The notes beneath the pieces are model-generated. The model ran no database searches. It saw only the letters and a program-made list of their open reading frames with translations, and had not been told where the DNA came from. From a virus, in IMG/VR virus record IMGVR_UViG_3300025276_000036, positions 1 to 59,527 of that record: a stretch of DNA of 59,527 nucleotides, one strand, 5' to 3'. How positions within the stretch are numbered: the stretch's first letter is position 1; each line of letters begins with the position of its first letter. The translations under genes and the position numbers were made by a program. Positions 44,250 to 52,523 of the stretch are shown here, piece after piece.

Positions 44250-46748
44250 CTAAGCAGTTGCTAACAGTTTTTTGTCATTATCGTTAAAGTACGTAAGGAT
44301 GACCTCGGTTCGTAAGTCTTCTTCGAGTGTCCAAGTTACTACAACACCTCGTAATGCAGTTGCTGTTCTTGGCGCACCAACTGGTCGTTTTTGTGCGGCC
44401 ATAACGCGCGATCGATTAGCTACTTTTTTAAATGCATGTGGGGACATACGCTCTTCGGTTAGCACTTGATAAACTAGTCGCAAATGTTCCATAGGTATAA
44501 TTGAGTAGTGCTCGTTTTCTGCATCGGCTACCCACGTTTTTACCATTCGTTGAGCAGTATTAATGTCTTGGCCTGCTAGTACGTTGTTTAGCTGTATATC
44601 TAGAATCTCTAAGAAGTGCTTTAAGTGCCCTTTTTTAACAGCGGCAAAGAACTCTTCAACAACTGACATAGTGACTTCTGCCATTGCTATCTTTGCAATA
44701 TTTGTTATTGGTGTATGAGCAAAGCGTTCTTCGACTTTGAAGTGTCGCAACACAGCGGCAAAAGTCATAAGCTCACTTTGAATGGAGTCAATGTTGTCAA
44801 TAACTTCAGGGTGTGCGTCTTTAAGTGCAATCTCTTGTCTTGGCGCGATGTTGTAGCGCCGATCGCCCTCTTCAATGTTTACAGCATCGGGACGGTTTGT
44901 TAAGAATATAAAGTTAACGTAGCTAGGCATTTCAACTTGGTTTGATCGCATGCCACGAATAGTCATTGTGGTTTCAGTAATAGCATTTTTAAGTTTGTCT
45001 GCAATCTTGATAGTGCCTGCATTGGCTGACGCCATATGAAACTCGTCAACCACAAGGAACAGCGCTTGGCGCATGTAGCTGTTGAATTGCTCTTCGATAT
45101 TCTGTAGCGCGCGCATAGGTACATGCTCTTGGCCAAATAAAGGCCGCAATACTTTGGTATAGAAGATGCCTTTGCCAGTCCCAGGCACGCCTTGTAGGAC
45201 CCACGCTGTACCGGCTTTTTGTTTGGTTTGAAAGATGTAAGCTAGCCAGTTAATAAAGTATTCAAACTCTAACTTCCCACCGCCAAGTATGTGCATGATA
45301 AGTTTGTAAACTAAAGGGCAAGCGTCCATAAGTTGAGTAGCTTCGCCCATTTCTAATTCTGTATGTTTTTTAGCTGACAGCATGTAATCAGTCTGCCTAA
45401 ACATATTAATGGTGTAGGGTATTTTGGTTAAGTTAACTGCCGGTGCTGTAGAGCATGGGTCAAACACGACTGACGCATCAGGGATAAACTCAGGCTTAGA
45501 GCGACCGTGTGAGCGCATAAAACCTTCTATACTTGAAGCCGCGCAAGGTACTAACGGAAAGGTCGACGTAAACTGGTTTAGGTTTGGGTCAAAGACGCCG
45601 TTGTAGTATGTGTCAGTACTGAAATCACGCAGTGCTATAGGGTGGTTAGCGCGCCCTTGTATAGACAGTTCTTTTTCATAGTGGTCAAAAATCCCTTTAT
45701 AAAAATCAGGGTCTGCGGTTTCAATAGACCAGATAGGTTCGCCTTTAAAGTTATACATGTAGGTTGGATCTTTAAGGTTGAACCAGTAAGCACCGCTGTC
45801 GCCGCCATTAACATTACACATAATGTAAGGCGAATAATCTTCGTTGCTTATGTTGATGGACATACGGTCTGGGTTTTGAAGAATCTCTTCGTTACGATCG
45901 CCGACATTAGAAATAGTAATGCGCTCTTTCTTGGCGCTAAAGCCCTTCTTAACGCGAAGTATATTCTTGCGCTCTGTCGCGTTTGTATGGACTTTTTCAG
46001 GGCTAACGTCGCTCATTAACGCGGCTAAATCAAGCAGACTGTTGTGTTTAGTAACGCGTACGACCCGTTCTTTATAACTACGGAACGGGTCGCAAGCGTC
46101 GTCTTCAAAGGTAGGAGGCGCTATGAAGATTAGTTTTGAATTGTCAGCGACACTAATGTCTATGGGGTATCGTAATGAGTGTCCATTGGCTGATAACTCT
46201 AATTGCTCTAGAAATAAAGGTGATTCGAAGTTGGTGTTCTGCATCCATAGCTTAACAGTCTTAGGTGGCATTGGATGTTTCAGCAGCATGAAGATGTGTA
46301 AGGAGACTTTGTCACCCTTTAATCCCATGCTTGAGCTTGCTTGTGCAATGTAACTGGTGTCTTTTAAAGCAGCGGGTAGTTCGCCTAGTACAGACTCAGC
46401 TAACGCGCGTACATCATCTTGGCAGTATTTTTGCGTACCATGTGCCCCTAGCGTAATGCCGTCGATATCGAGCACTAACAAGCTAGTGTATGCAATCCTG
46501 TCGCCTGCACCTCGACGAGACTCGTTGACTACTGGGCGCTTTAGGTCGCCTTTTAATAAGCACCAACCGACAGCGCCTTTTTCTAATATAAGTTGCTCTA
46601 GAACACCTAAGCCGTCTTCGTCTTTGGTGATGTCAAATATGTGTGATGATACTTTACTAACGTTGGGGTAAGGGGTGAAGCCTTTCTCGGCACAATAGCG
46701 CTTACTAAGGCGGGTTCCACTGGCCGCCTCTAAAAAAGTTACATGCAT
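44250..46748 (-). CDS. Primase-helicase, D5-like SF3
   Basis: Codes for 832 residues. The C-terminal half holds the SF3/AAA+ helicase: Walker A GVPGTGKG near 520, Walker B LFLVVDEFH near 564, sensor NFIFLTNRPD near 620 and an RRYNIAPR arginine element. The N-terminal half has an LLVLDIDG block and further beta-rich segments that fit an archaeo-eukaryotic primase fold, though I cannot place all catalytic residues. It should unwind and prime at the phage origin. AGGAGGAG precedes the start. Confidence 0.85.
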   Translation of the reverse strand: MHVTFLEAASGTRLSKRYCAEKGFTPYPNVSKVSSHIFDITKDEDGLGVLEQLILEKGAVGWCLLKGDLKRPVVNESRRGAGDRIAYTSLLVLDIDGITLGAHGTQKYCQDDVRALAESVLGELPAALKDTSYIAQASSSMGLKGDKVSLHIFMLLKHPMPPKTVKLWMQNTNFESPLFLEQLELSANGHSLRYPIDISVADNSKLIFIAPPTFEDDACDPFRSYKERVVRVTKHNSLLDLAALMSDVSPEKVHTNATERKNILRVKKGFSAKKERITISNVGDRNEEILQNPDRMSINISNEDYSPYIMCNVNGGDSGAYWFNLKDPTYMYNFKGEPIWSIETADPDFYKGIFDHYEKELSIQGRANHPIALRDFSTDTYYNGVFDPNLNQFTSTFPLVPCAASSIEGFMRSHGRSKPEFIPDASVVFDPCSTAPAVNLTKIPYTINMFRQTDYMLSAKKHTELEMGEATQLMDACPLVYKLIMHILGGGKLEFEYFINWLAYIFQTKQKAGTAWVLQGVPGTGKGIFYTKVLRPLFGQEHVPMRALQNIEEQFNSYMRQALFLVVDEFHMASANAGTIKIADKLKNAITETTMTIRGMRSNQVEMPSYVNFIFLTNRPDAVNIEEGDRRYNIAPRQEIALKDAHPEVIDNIDSIQSELMTFAAVLRHFKVEERFAHTPITNIAKIAMAEVTMSVVEEFFAAVKKGHLKHFLEILDIQLNNVLAGQDINTAQRMVKTWVADAENEHYSIIPMEHLRLVYQVLTEERMSPHAFKKVANRSRVMAAQKRPVGAPRTATALRGVVVTWTLEEDLRTEVILTYFNDNDKKLLATA

Positions 46749-46756
46749 GTCTCCTC

Positions 46757-46942
46757 CTACGAAGATGGTTTATCTTTGTTGTATATTTCTTCTCGATCTA
46801 TTTTGACTGTTTCGTCTGCTTCGAATGCTAAGCGAACTTGATTCCTGTCGACACGAGTCACTTTGACTGTGGCTAAAATGCCATTTTTATCGTGAATGAT
46901 GACGCGCTCGTCGATCTTTCTGCTAAGAATTAATCTGGACAT
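46757..46942 (-). CDS. csrA: CsrA/RsmA-family mRNA-binding regulator
   Basis: Codes for 61 residues from the ATG at 46942 (MSRLILSRK). The whole CsrA pattern is present: LILSRK at the start of strand 1, NQVRLAFEA in the middle and VKIDREEIY near residues 46-54, with the RNA-binding Arg in DREEIY kept. The second Arg of LTRR is Lys here, and a short insertion (HDKNG) replaces the usual GDE turn. CsrA dimers bind GGA in mRNA leaders. An ATG at 46966 with a better AAGG site would add eight residues. It sits between polymerase and primase-helicase genes. Confidence 0.9.
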   Translation of the reverse strand: MSRLILSRKIDERVIIHDKNGILATVKVTRVDRNQVRLAFEADETVKIDREEIYNKDKPSS

Positions 46943-46943
46943 T

Positions 46944-48779
46944 TTATTTTGAGTACCTAAAGTCATAGCCACCTTCTGCCGCTAAAGGAAGTCCTTTAGC
47001 CCAAGCTTTTGGTGCGCACAAGTGGTTGTTGAGTAAATTCAAAGTGTTATCGGAGTTGGCGCGTGAGCCGGTATACAACAGTTCGTCGTGCACCTGTAGT
47101 ACTAACTTGCCAGGTAGATCTTTGTCTTTGTCGATTGCGAGCATCGCATCAGTAAGCACGATACGCGCTAAGGCTTGAGCGATGTTCTCAAGGATCGGGC
47201 CGCCCCATAGCCTAACTTTTTTGTTCTTGCCATCGTAAACAAGCTGCCCTTCCTCGAACCGAAGGTTGTTGTATTTAAGGGCCATGCCATTGGGCAATAT
47301 AATGGAGCTATTTTTGAACGTGAGGCAACGCCATGTTTCTTCGAAAGCAGGGTTTAGTGTGTTGGCTAACTTAACTTCTAAACGCTTCCAAAGGGTTGGG
47401 ATGTTGGGGTATGTGTTACGCCATAAGTAAACAGCTTGTTTAACTTCGTGCATTGGCATGATAACAACAGGTCCTGTTGAACCGGACTCTAGGGTGGCTG
47501 AGAATTTATCAGGCCCCATGCCGAAACCAAGACCTAACTGTGCGGTTTTGCCGACGTGCCGCTCAACAGGGTTATCTTTTTTAGTTATTTTCTTTGAATA
47601 TAGGCGGCCTGCGAAGTCCGAGTATACGCAGATGCCGTTTTTAAACTGCATAAGTAGCGTCGTCTCATCAGCAAGCCACGCTGTGATGCGTGCTTCAATA
47701 GCCGATAGATCCGTTACATAAATGAACTCATCTTTTGGGGCACACAAGCTAAGACGTAAGTCAGATTGGCGCGGCAAATTCTGCATGTTAAGTTTTTCTG
47801 TGCCGCCGAAACGCCCCGTGTGCGCGGCGTAGTAACGAAGCGGGCCTGGTATTGTTCCGTTGGGGCCTACTGAGTTTAGGAACCGTTGTGAACGGGTCGA
47901 TTTTAATGTGGACTTAACCGACTTTCGCGCACGCCAGAGTGTGGCGTACTCAGGATGTTTCGCTTGGAAATTAATATACGGTATGTCGCTTTGCCCAAGA
48001 CATGGCGTTACTTTGCCTTTTGCGTTAATCTTTGTTGGGGGGCTTAGGCCAATGTCTTGCATGTAGGCAAAGAACTTTGGGTTACTTGATAGCACTGCAC
48101 GCTCTGCGCCACACGCTTCGATGTCTTGCTTTATTTGCAGTTGCTCTTTGTCACGCATTTCGGTGAGAAGCTGAGTGTCGGCGACCATTGTTGGCTCACA
48201 CATCATGCGTGTTGTGAGATCAATCAGGTCGAGTTCTTTCTGAGGAAAGAAAGGTAATAAGTAGTCGAAGATAGCCCTGCATAAAAATACATCGTTATCA
48301 CAGTAGTCACTGAGTATTTTGTTCTCATCATATGTCAGCTCGCGCTTACCTTTTGAGATAGCAAGCTCATCACCTTTACGCATAGTCTCATCGTCTGGCC
48401 AGATACGCAGGGCTACGTCTTTAAGGCTTGCGCTTTGGCCAGGCCAGTGCGCTGTAGCCATAGCCATTGTGTCACAGTAATACGCCGGTACATGGCCGTA
48501 CCGCTGTGTTAGAACAAAGCCGTCGAACATAGTGTTTTGTGCGAGCACTGCGCTGTTAGACCAGTCTATTTCTTCAAGCGCGACGGTTATGGCGTCTTCG
48601 CCCCAGTAGACCTCACGGCTTTCGTCGTTAATTTGTATGCCTACTTGGTGGCAAAGGAAGCGCTCGTCTTGCACATATTCAATAGTATTTAGCTTTTTAA
48701 AACCAAAGTCTGATGCGTAATAAGATTCATAATCGATTGTGACTATATCAAGCGTTTCTAACGGACTGACGTTTGTCAT
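46944..48779 (-). CDS. Family A DNA polymerase with 3'-5' exonuclease
   Basis: Codes for 611 residues. The exonuclease motifs are DYESY (residues 16-20), NTMFD near 83 and YCDNDV near 160. Polymerase motifs are DLSAIEAR (motif A) near 350, KTAQLGLGFG (motif B) near 410 and LQVHDEL (motif C) near 565. The lack of a 5' nuclease domain is normal for phage enzymes. It copies the phage genome and works with the primase-helicase two genes downstream. AGGAGG precedes the start. Confidence 0.95.
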   Translation of the reverse strand: MTNVSPLETLDIVTIDYESYYASDFGFKKLNTIEYVQDERFLCHQVGIQINDESREVYWGEDAITVALEEIDWSNSAVLAQNTMFDGFVLTQRYGHVPAYYCDTMAMATAHWPGQSASLKDVALRIWPDDETMRKGDELAISKGKRELTYDENKILSDYCDNDVFLCRAIFDYLLPFFPQKELDLIDLTTRMMCEPTMVADTQLLTEMRDKEQLQIKQDIEACGAERAVLSSNPKFFAYMQDIGLSPPTKINAKGKVTPCLGQSDIPYINFQAKHPEYATLWRARKSVKSTLKSTRSQRFLNSVGPNGTIPGPLRYYAAHTGRFGGTEKLNMQNLPRQSDLRLSLCAPKDEFIYVTDLSAIEARITAWLADETTLLMQFKNGICVYSDFAGRLYSKKITKKDNPVERHVGKTAQLGLGFGMGPDKFSATLESGSTGPVVIMPMHEVKQAVYLWRNTYPNIPTLWKRLEVKLANTLNPAFEETWRCLTFKNSSIILPNGMALKYNNLRFEEGQLVYDGKNKKVRLWGGPILENIAQALARIVLTDAMLAIDKDKDLPGKLVLQVHDELLYTGSRANSDNTLNLLNNHLCAPKAWAKGLPLAAEGGYDFRYSK

Positions 48780-48978
48780 AGAACCTCCTGATAATATAGC
48801 CGCGAGCGATGCTTACTACGGTGAATATAGTTGTTAGCTGTAGGTTTTCAGTGAAACTCATATTGACGTCAAAGATGTTTGTCCAGAGCACTGCATACCA
48901 GGTTAATAAACTTACAAACCATCCTATGGCTGTCTGTGTGCAGGTTTCTATAAATGATTGCCGCTTTGTTTGGTGCAT
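48748..48978 (-). CDS. Small membrane protein (DUF7220-like)
   Basis: Codes for 76 residues with two hydrophobic segments (about 17-35 and 46-62) and a basic end IARGYIIRRFYDKRQS. This pattern is shared by short phage membrane proteins I recall as DUF7220. It overlaps the polymerase start by about 30 bases. Function unknown. Confidence 0.65.
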   Translation of the reverse strand: MHQTKRQSFIETCTQTAIGWFVSLLTWYAVLWTNIFDVNMSFTENLQLTTIFTVVSIARGYIIRRFYDKRQSVRNA

Positions 48979-48991
48979 CCTATTAAATCCT

Positions 48992-49414
48992 TTAGTTTTT
49001 TATTCCTAGTTGCTGTTCTATTGTCCATTCAGTAACACTGCCTTTTATCGGCACGGTACTTCCAGGGGGGTATTCGGGATTCGGTTCATTTAAGCCCCAA
49101 CAGTCAGCTTCATATTTATAGGGTTGCGATGCAGCCTCAATCTGTTCTTTTTCGATTTGTTTTTCGAGGTTTGATAATGCTCTCCAAGCTACTTGTGCCC
49201 AGTCGCCGTCAAGCAGATGGCGACTTAATGCGTCAAGCTCGTCGCCTGATTTACTGCGATCCCAATGAAGAGTTTCTGCGGTCTGGCCGTGTTGAATGCC
49301 TCCGGCTAGAGAGACTCTAGCAACAGCGGCGATTGCTTTTGGAAAGTAAGCTAAGAATCCAGAGTAAACTGGTGTCGCTTTTCGTTCGGCGGCGTTGGTG
49401 ATTCCTATACTCAT
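48992..49414 (-). CDS. dATP/dGTP diphosphohydrolase N-terminal-like protein (DUF5664)
   Basis: Codes for 140 residues. The ARKATPVYSGFLAYFPKAIAAVARVS-type start and HGQTAETLHWDRSKSGDELDALSRHLL block match the DUF5664/dGTP-diphosphohydrolase N-terminal family, an all-helical nucleotide pyrophosphatase group. In some phages these adjust the dNTP pool or help exclude a normal base. I see no partner purine-synthesis gene here, so a dNTP-sanitising role is more likely. It is the first gene after tandem operators. Confidence 0.7.
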   Translation of the reverse strand: MSIGITNAAERKATPVYSGFLAYFPKAIAAVARVSLAGGIQHGQTAETLHWDRSKSGDELDALSRHLLDGDWAQVAWRALSNLEKQIEKEQIEAASQPYKYEADCWGLNEPNPEYPPGSTVPIKGSVTEWTIEQQLGIKN

Positions 49415-49437
49415 TCTTGATAGTCCTATATCGAATA

Positions 49438-49467
49438 ATTAGTAATGCTAATATTAGCAATGCTAAT
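49438..49467 (-). promoter_or_regulatory. Two directly abutting 15-bp operators
   Basis: ATTAGTAATGCTAAT (49438-49452) and ATTAGCAATGCTAAT (49453-49467) touch end to end, upstream of the DUF5664-polymerase-primase block and just past the end of the minigene train. Confidence 0.75.
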
Positions 49468-49475
49468 TAAATAAA

Positions 49476-49658
49476 TCAAGTTAAATCAATGACTTGTTGA
49501 CGATCAAATTCTATATCACGTAAATCATCGGCATTATCTTCGGGCTTTGACGCGTACACGCCCTCTCCTTCGACATAATCGGAATAATCGTAATAGGGGT
49601 CGTCTCTCACGCGGCACGGTTCACGGTTCACAGTACATTCCCCCTCGTGTGTATCCAT
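49476..49658 (-). CDS. Small acidic hypothetical protein
   Basis: Codes for 60 residues, strongly acidic and Tyr/Asp-rich, probably disordered. No family recognised and the ribosome binding site is weak. It overlaps the preceding gene by about 30 bases and is the last of the minigene train. DNA-mimic proteins share this composition, which is only suggestive. Confidence 0.45.
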   Translation of the reverse strand: MDTHEGECTVNREPCRVRDDPYYDYSDYVEGEGVYASKPEDNADDLRDIEFDRQQVIDLT

Positions 49659-49879
49659 CGTCGCTTTTTAAATTCTCCGTATTCTTCTTCGTAATCAGCG
49701 AGTTCCCAAGGGCCGTCGTCGTTGCATACCTGAATTGAATCATCGCAGTCACCGTCATAAGTTTTGTAATGACTAGATTCGCCATCGTGGAATTGTTTTA
49801 AGGCTTCTTTTTCGTTGTTAGCCATTACGTGGTGCACTTCTGTTGACGAATAAGACCTAAGTACTTCGTAAATTTTCAT
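49628..49879 (-). CDS. Small acidic hypothetical protein
   Basis: Codes for 83 residues from the ATG at 49879 with AAGGAAG upstream. It opens with a strand-helix-strand pattern (MKIYEVLRSY...VMANNEKEALKQF) seen in short phage early proteins and has many Asp/Glu after residue 32. Family unknown. Confidence 0.6.
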   Translation of the reverse strand: MKIYEVLRSYSSTEVHHVMANNEKEALKQFHDGESSHYKTYDGDCDDSIQVCNDDGPWELADYEEEYGEFKKRRWIHTRGNVL

Positions 49880-49889
49880 GATGCTTCCT

Positions 49890-50207
49890 TTATCGAGGGT
49901 CATATCGGTAGTTTTTCCACGAAGTAGGCACGTATCCTTTTGGATAGCCAAACACGTCGCCTTCAATCGTCGGTAAAAACCCTAGTGCTTTAACTTGTTT
50001 TGCTTTTTGTAAGTAGAACGTAAATGTTTTTTTGGCTTCGGTGTAGCTTGCTTCTCCATCTTGGAATATAGCTTCCTCGCACATATATCCGTCAAGGTCT
50101 TGATAGATAGCGTCAGCTTCGGCTTGATTGCGCGGAGCAATTACGCGTTCTCTTATTCGATACATTCCGTCAGAACACTGACCAGTGTTATAGATTGTGT
50201 CACTCAT
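49890..50207 (-). CDS. Small hypothetical protein
   Basis: Codes for 105 residues from the ATG at 50207, site GAGGA. Mixed alpha/beta with many aromatic residues near the C-terminus (GYVPTSWKNYRYD). No family recognised. It overlaps the previous gene by ATGA. Confidence 0.6.
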   Translation of the reverse strand: MSDTIYNTGQCSDGMYRIRERVIAPRNQAEADAIYQDLDGYMCEEAIFQDGEASYTEAKKTFTFYLQKAKQVKALGFLPTIEGDVFGYPKGYVPTSWKNYRYDPR

Positions 50208-50359
50208 GATTTGTCCTCTAAGTAAACGGTTTGTTGTTTGTCTGCATTGCCGCAGTACAGGCATTTTTCGATTATGGTGAATTGGTCAATATTTTCGGTG
50301 AATACTCCGTCGCAGATTAAACAATGAACAGTTTGGAACAGTTCTAATTGGTAGCTCAT
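50204..50359 (-). CDS. 51-residue zinc-ribbon protein
   Basis: Two CxxC knuckles, CLIC at 13-16 and CLYC at 33-36, 20 residues apart, form a zinc ribbon. ATGA overlaps at both ends show that it is a real member of the minigene train despite its size. Confidence 0.6.
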   Translation of the reverse strand: MSYQLELFQTVHCLICDGVFTENIDQFTIIEKCLYCGNADKQQTVYLEDKS

Positions 50360-50652
50360 GATTCTTCCTCGTCTTTAGCTCGTTGCTCGCACCAACAACA
50401 AAGGTCGCCTTCATTGTAATTAAGGATGGTGTCGCAACCTTCGCAGTAAGCGCGTTCGTCGAGGGTTTCCACGTTAATAGCAAGTGATCGCGGCTCAGAT
50501 ACGGCTGACGCGTCTACTGAAATATTCCAGTAAGTGTCTACTATTATTTCACCTTCCTCACACAACATATCTATTTGCACTGGCGTTTCTGGGTCGTAAT
50601 GGTGAACAGTGATTGCGTTTTGTAATGCATTGATAAGCTCTTGGATGCTCAT
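50356..50652 (-). CDS. Small hypothetical protein with C-terminal zinc ribbon
   Basis: Codes for 98 residues. The first 70 residues form a beta-rich domain (VQIDMLCEEGEIIVDTYWNISV); a CEGC and CCWC pair at the C-terminus form a probable zinc ribbon. Good GAGGA site and ATGA overlaps. No family recognised. Confidence 0.6.
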   Translation of the reverse strand: MSIQELINALQNAITVHHYDPETPVQIDMLCEEGEIIVDTYWNISVDASAVSEPRSLAINVETLDERAYCEGCDTILNYNEGDLCCWCEQRAKDEEES

Positions 50653-50816
50653 GATTCGTCCTCTACGATTTTTACAATGCTGAAATCTTCGTCGTATTTT
50701 TCAGAGGGGTACACGTTGTTATCGCAACATGCGTCCCACGCTTCTTCTTTGGAACTAGCTGTTACTCTGTAGTCAACGCAATATGTTTCGCAGACTTTTA
50801 TGATAAAAGTTTTCAT
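50649..50816 (-). CDS. 55-residue hypothetical protein
   Basis: The frame of 55 residues opens MKTFIIKVCETYCVDYRVTASSKEEAW, the same strand-helix plan as the gene at 49628. It overlaps its neighbours by ATGA on both sides, which supports it as a true gene. Confidence 0.55.
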   Translation of the reverse strand: MKTFIIKVCETYCVDYRVTASSKEEAWDACCDNNVYPSEKYDEDFSIVKIVEDES

Positions 50817-51142
50817 GATTCGATTTCTTTTTTAGCGTGGGCTATTAGAAGAGAAATAAGGTAATTGCCTGACTCTACTGGTAAAGAACACTGAACCCTA
50901 TCTTGGTGACCGCCAGAACAACCCCGAGCTTTAGGTTCGAGAGTTCCAATGCTAATGCCAATGCTGCCGCTCAACTCTTTTGGGCCATTGCTACCGCCAA
51001 TTTTAAGGCGGCGTTCTAGCTCTACTAGTTTTGAATAGCATAGGTTATATTTGCTTTGTATAAGGCGTTTTTGCTCAATTTTTTTAGCGAGGATGAGTAT
51101 TCTTTCTTCCTCAGTTTTATTGTATTTTTTCATTTCGCTCAT
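50813..51142 (-). CDS. Hypothetical protein with N-terminal coiled coil
   Basis: Codes for 109 residues. Residues 1-45 form a charged coiled coil; a Gly-rich segment and a short amphipathic C-terminal helix (YLISLLIAHAKKEIE) follow. ATGA-coupled on both sides. Family unknown. Confidence 0.55.
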   Translation of the reverse strand: MSEMKKYNKTEEERILILAKKIEQKRLIQSKYNLCYSKLVELERRLKIGGSNGPKELSGSIGISIGTLEPKARGCSGGHQDRVQCSLPVESGNYLISLLIAHAKKEIES

Positions 51143-51276
51143 TCGCTTTCTTCCTCTAGCAATATTTTGATAAGTTCAGGGACTGTTAATCCGGTTTCGC
51201 ATGACATATCTAACCACGTCATGTTTCCGTTGCGATCGCAGAAATTACGTATTTCTGCGGGGGTCATTTCGTTCAT
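51139..51276 (-). CDS. 45-residue hypothetical protein
   Basis: Codes for 45 residues from the ATG at 51276; a longer frame upstream would cover the preceding gene. The sequence NGNMTWLDMSCETGLTVPELIKILLEEE looks like a short helix-turn-helix. ATGA-coupled on both sides. Confidence 0.5.
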   Translation of the reverse strand: MNEMTPAEIRNFCDRNGNMTWLDMSCETGLTVPELIKILLEEESE

Positions 51277-51461
51277 GATTTGTCTTCTTTTAAACGTTCT
51301 GTTAATTTGCGTTCGACTAAATTCATGGCGTTGCCTATTTCCACGTATTCTGGTTCGTGCCCTTCGTACCCCAAACAATCTTTTCTGTAGTGATCTAATG
51401 AATCCCAAACAATTTGAAGCGCCTCTTCTATATCCGCTGCATATTTCGGTGTTAAATACAT
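51273..51461 (-). CDS. 62-residue hypothetical protein
   Basis: Predicted all-helical (IEEALQIVWDSLDHYRKDCLGYEG...AMNLVERKLTERLKED). One of the minigenes, with ATGA to the next gene and a one-base overlap with the previous one. Family unknown. Confidence 0.55.
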   Translation of the reverse strand: MYLTPKYAADIEEALQIVWDSLDHYRKDCLGYEGHEPEYVEIGNAMNLVERKLTERLKEDKS

Positions 51462-51715
51462 TAGGATTCGTCCCCTTCTTCGTGGTAATAAGTTTCGTTG
51501 TCGTGGGGTTCTTTAGTGGCAATAAAACCTAAGACGTTGACATAATGATGGCTTGGCCCATATGTCCATGTGTTAGAGTCGTCGCATGTGACTACAGACC
51601 ATATTTGAGTTTTTAGCCAACCTGCGCTTAAGGCTTCTTGGACACTCATATAGAGGTCTCCGTCTGGCTCTGCGCGATGCTCTTCAAATGGAAATTCGCA
51701 GTAGTGGTCACTCAT
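51461..51715 (-). CDS. 84-residue acidic hypothetical protein
   Basis: His/Glu/Asp-rich with a central WSVVTCDDSNTWTYGPSHHYVNVLGFIATKE beta segment, a pattern seen in small phage early proteins. No family recognised. It overlaps the next gene by one base. Confidence 0.55.
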   Translation of the reverse strand: MSDHYCEFPFEEHRAEPDGDLYMSVQEALSAGWLKTQIWSVVTCDDSNTWTYGPSHHYVNVLGFIATKEPHDNETYYHEEGDES

Positions 51716-51727
51716 GATTTACGTTCC

Positions 51728-51943
51728 TTATACTCGTTTAAATTTATAGCGCGGCTTTGTTAAGCCTTGTTTTTCGACGGTTTCTGCTCGCAGCGCTGTC
51801 ATTTGTTTTAATGACATGACTTTGGAATACTCGGGCCGTGAAGAAAATAAAAATCGGCATTGGAATGAGTCTCCTTTTAACTGCCAGTAGTGCACAGTTG
51901 CCTGGTCGTCAGGCACAAGAGTTGCGTCTGTTGCTATATTCAT
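51728..51943 (-). CDS. 71-residue hypothetical protein
   Basis: Starts at the ATG at 51943 with GGAG upstream, immediately after the previous gene stops. Mixed beta/alpha with a basic end. No family recognised. Confidence 0.5.
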   Translation of the reverse strand: MNIATDATLVPDDQATVHYWQLKGDSFQCRFLFSSRPEYSKVMSLKQMTALRAETVEKQGLTKPRYKFKRV

Positions 51944-51945
51944 GC

Positions 51946-52311
51946 TCAGTACTCCGAGGGGAGCATGTGTGTGTAGCTGCCCCATTGATTTTTAACAGAC
52001 CATATTTTGATTTTTGTTAATGGAAAAGTGGTGTAGGTGAGCAGTTGATTAGCAATGATATTATTGTCCATGTCATCAAGCTCTAATGTAGCCGTGCTGT
52101 CTTCTTGTACTGTTAGAGTTGATTGCACGTAGTCTTCGCTATGCTGATCTAAGTGGCTTTGAATGGCGTCAAACAGCCAGTAACACTGCCCTTTATCGGC
52201 AAGGTATTTCGTACCGTCGGTTAACATGCTTTTTGAGAGTACGCTGTATCGCGTGAAGGTTTCTGACCCGCTAAAATGCGCTAAGTTTGTTTCAAGTTCT
52301 GAAGGTGTCAT
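51946..52311 (-). CDS. DUF6876-like protein
   Basis: Codes for 121 residues from the ATG at 52311. The run TDGTKYLADKGQCYWLFDAIQSH followed by FPLTKIKIWSV and the closing HMLPSEY matches DUF6876, common on phages and mobile elements and of unknown function. It overlaps the zinc-ribbon gene by ATGA and lies just downstream of the ubiquitin-like operon. Confidence 0.7.
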   Translation of the reverse strand: MTPSELETNLAHFSGSETFTRYSVLSKSMLTDGTKYLADKGQCYWLFDAIQSHLDQHSEDYVQSTLTVQEDSTATLELDDMDNNIIANQLLTYTTFPLTKIKIWSVKNQWGSYTHMLPSEY

Positions 52312-52511
52312 GTGATTATTTCCCATTCGTTAGAGGTTGGTTCTGTTTGCATTTCGTATCTGCCACATGTCCGGCAATCGACAGAGAACTCTTCTTCTAA
52401 GTTGGGTCTGTCTACTACAAATCGTTGGTTTTTATAGTCCCATACAGCATTTAGATCGTTGAAAACGATATCAATGCTTTGGCAATTAGGACATACGAAG
52501 TTTCTTTTCAT
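52308..52511 (-). CDS. 67-residue zinc-ribbon protein next to the Ubl operon
   Basis: Two CxxC pairs, CPNC at 8-11 and CRTC near 46-49, form a rubredoxin-like zinc ribbon. It starts 12 bases after the JAMM gene ends, so it is probably co-transcribed. A substrate adaptor for the conjugation system is possible but only inferred from position; it is not a RING finger. Confidence 0.6.
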   Translation of the reverse strand: MKRNFVCPNCQSIDIVFNDLNAVWDYKNQRFVVDRPNLEEEFSVDCRTCGRYEMQTEPTSNEWEIIT

Positions 52512-52523
52512 ACTAGTGGCTCC

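Noticed and set aside
44250-46748. Calling a certain AEP primase domain
   Set aside because: Helicase motifs are clear but I could not place the full set of primase catalytic residues.
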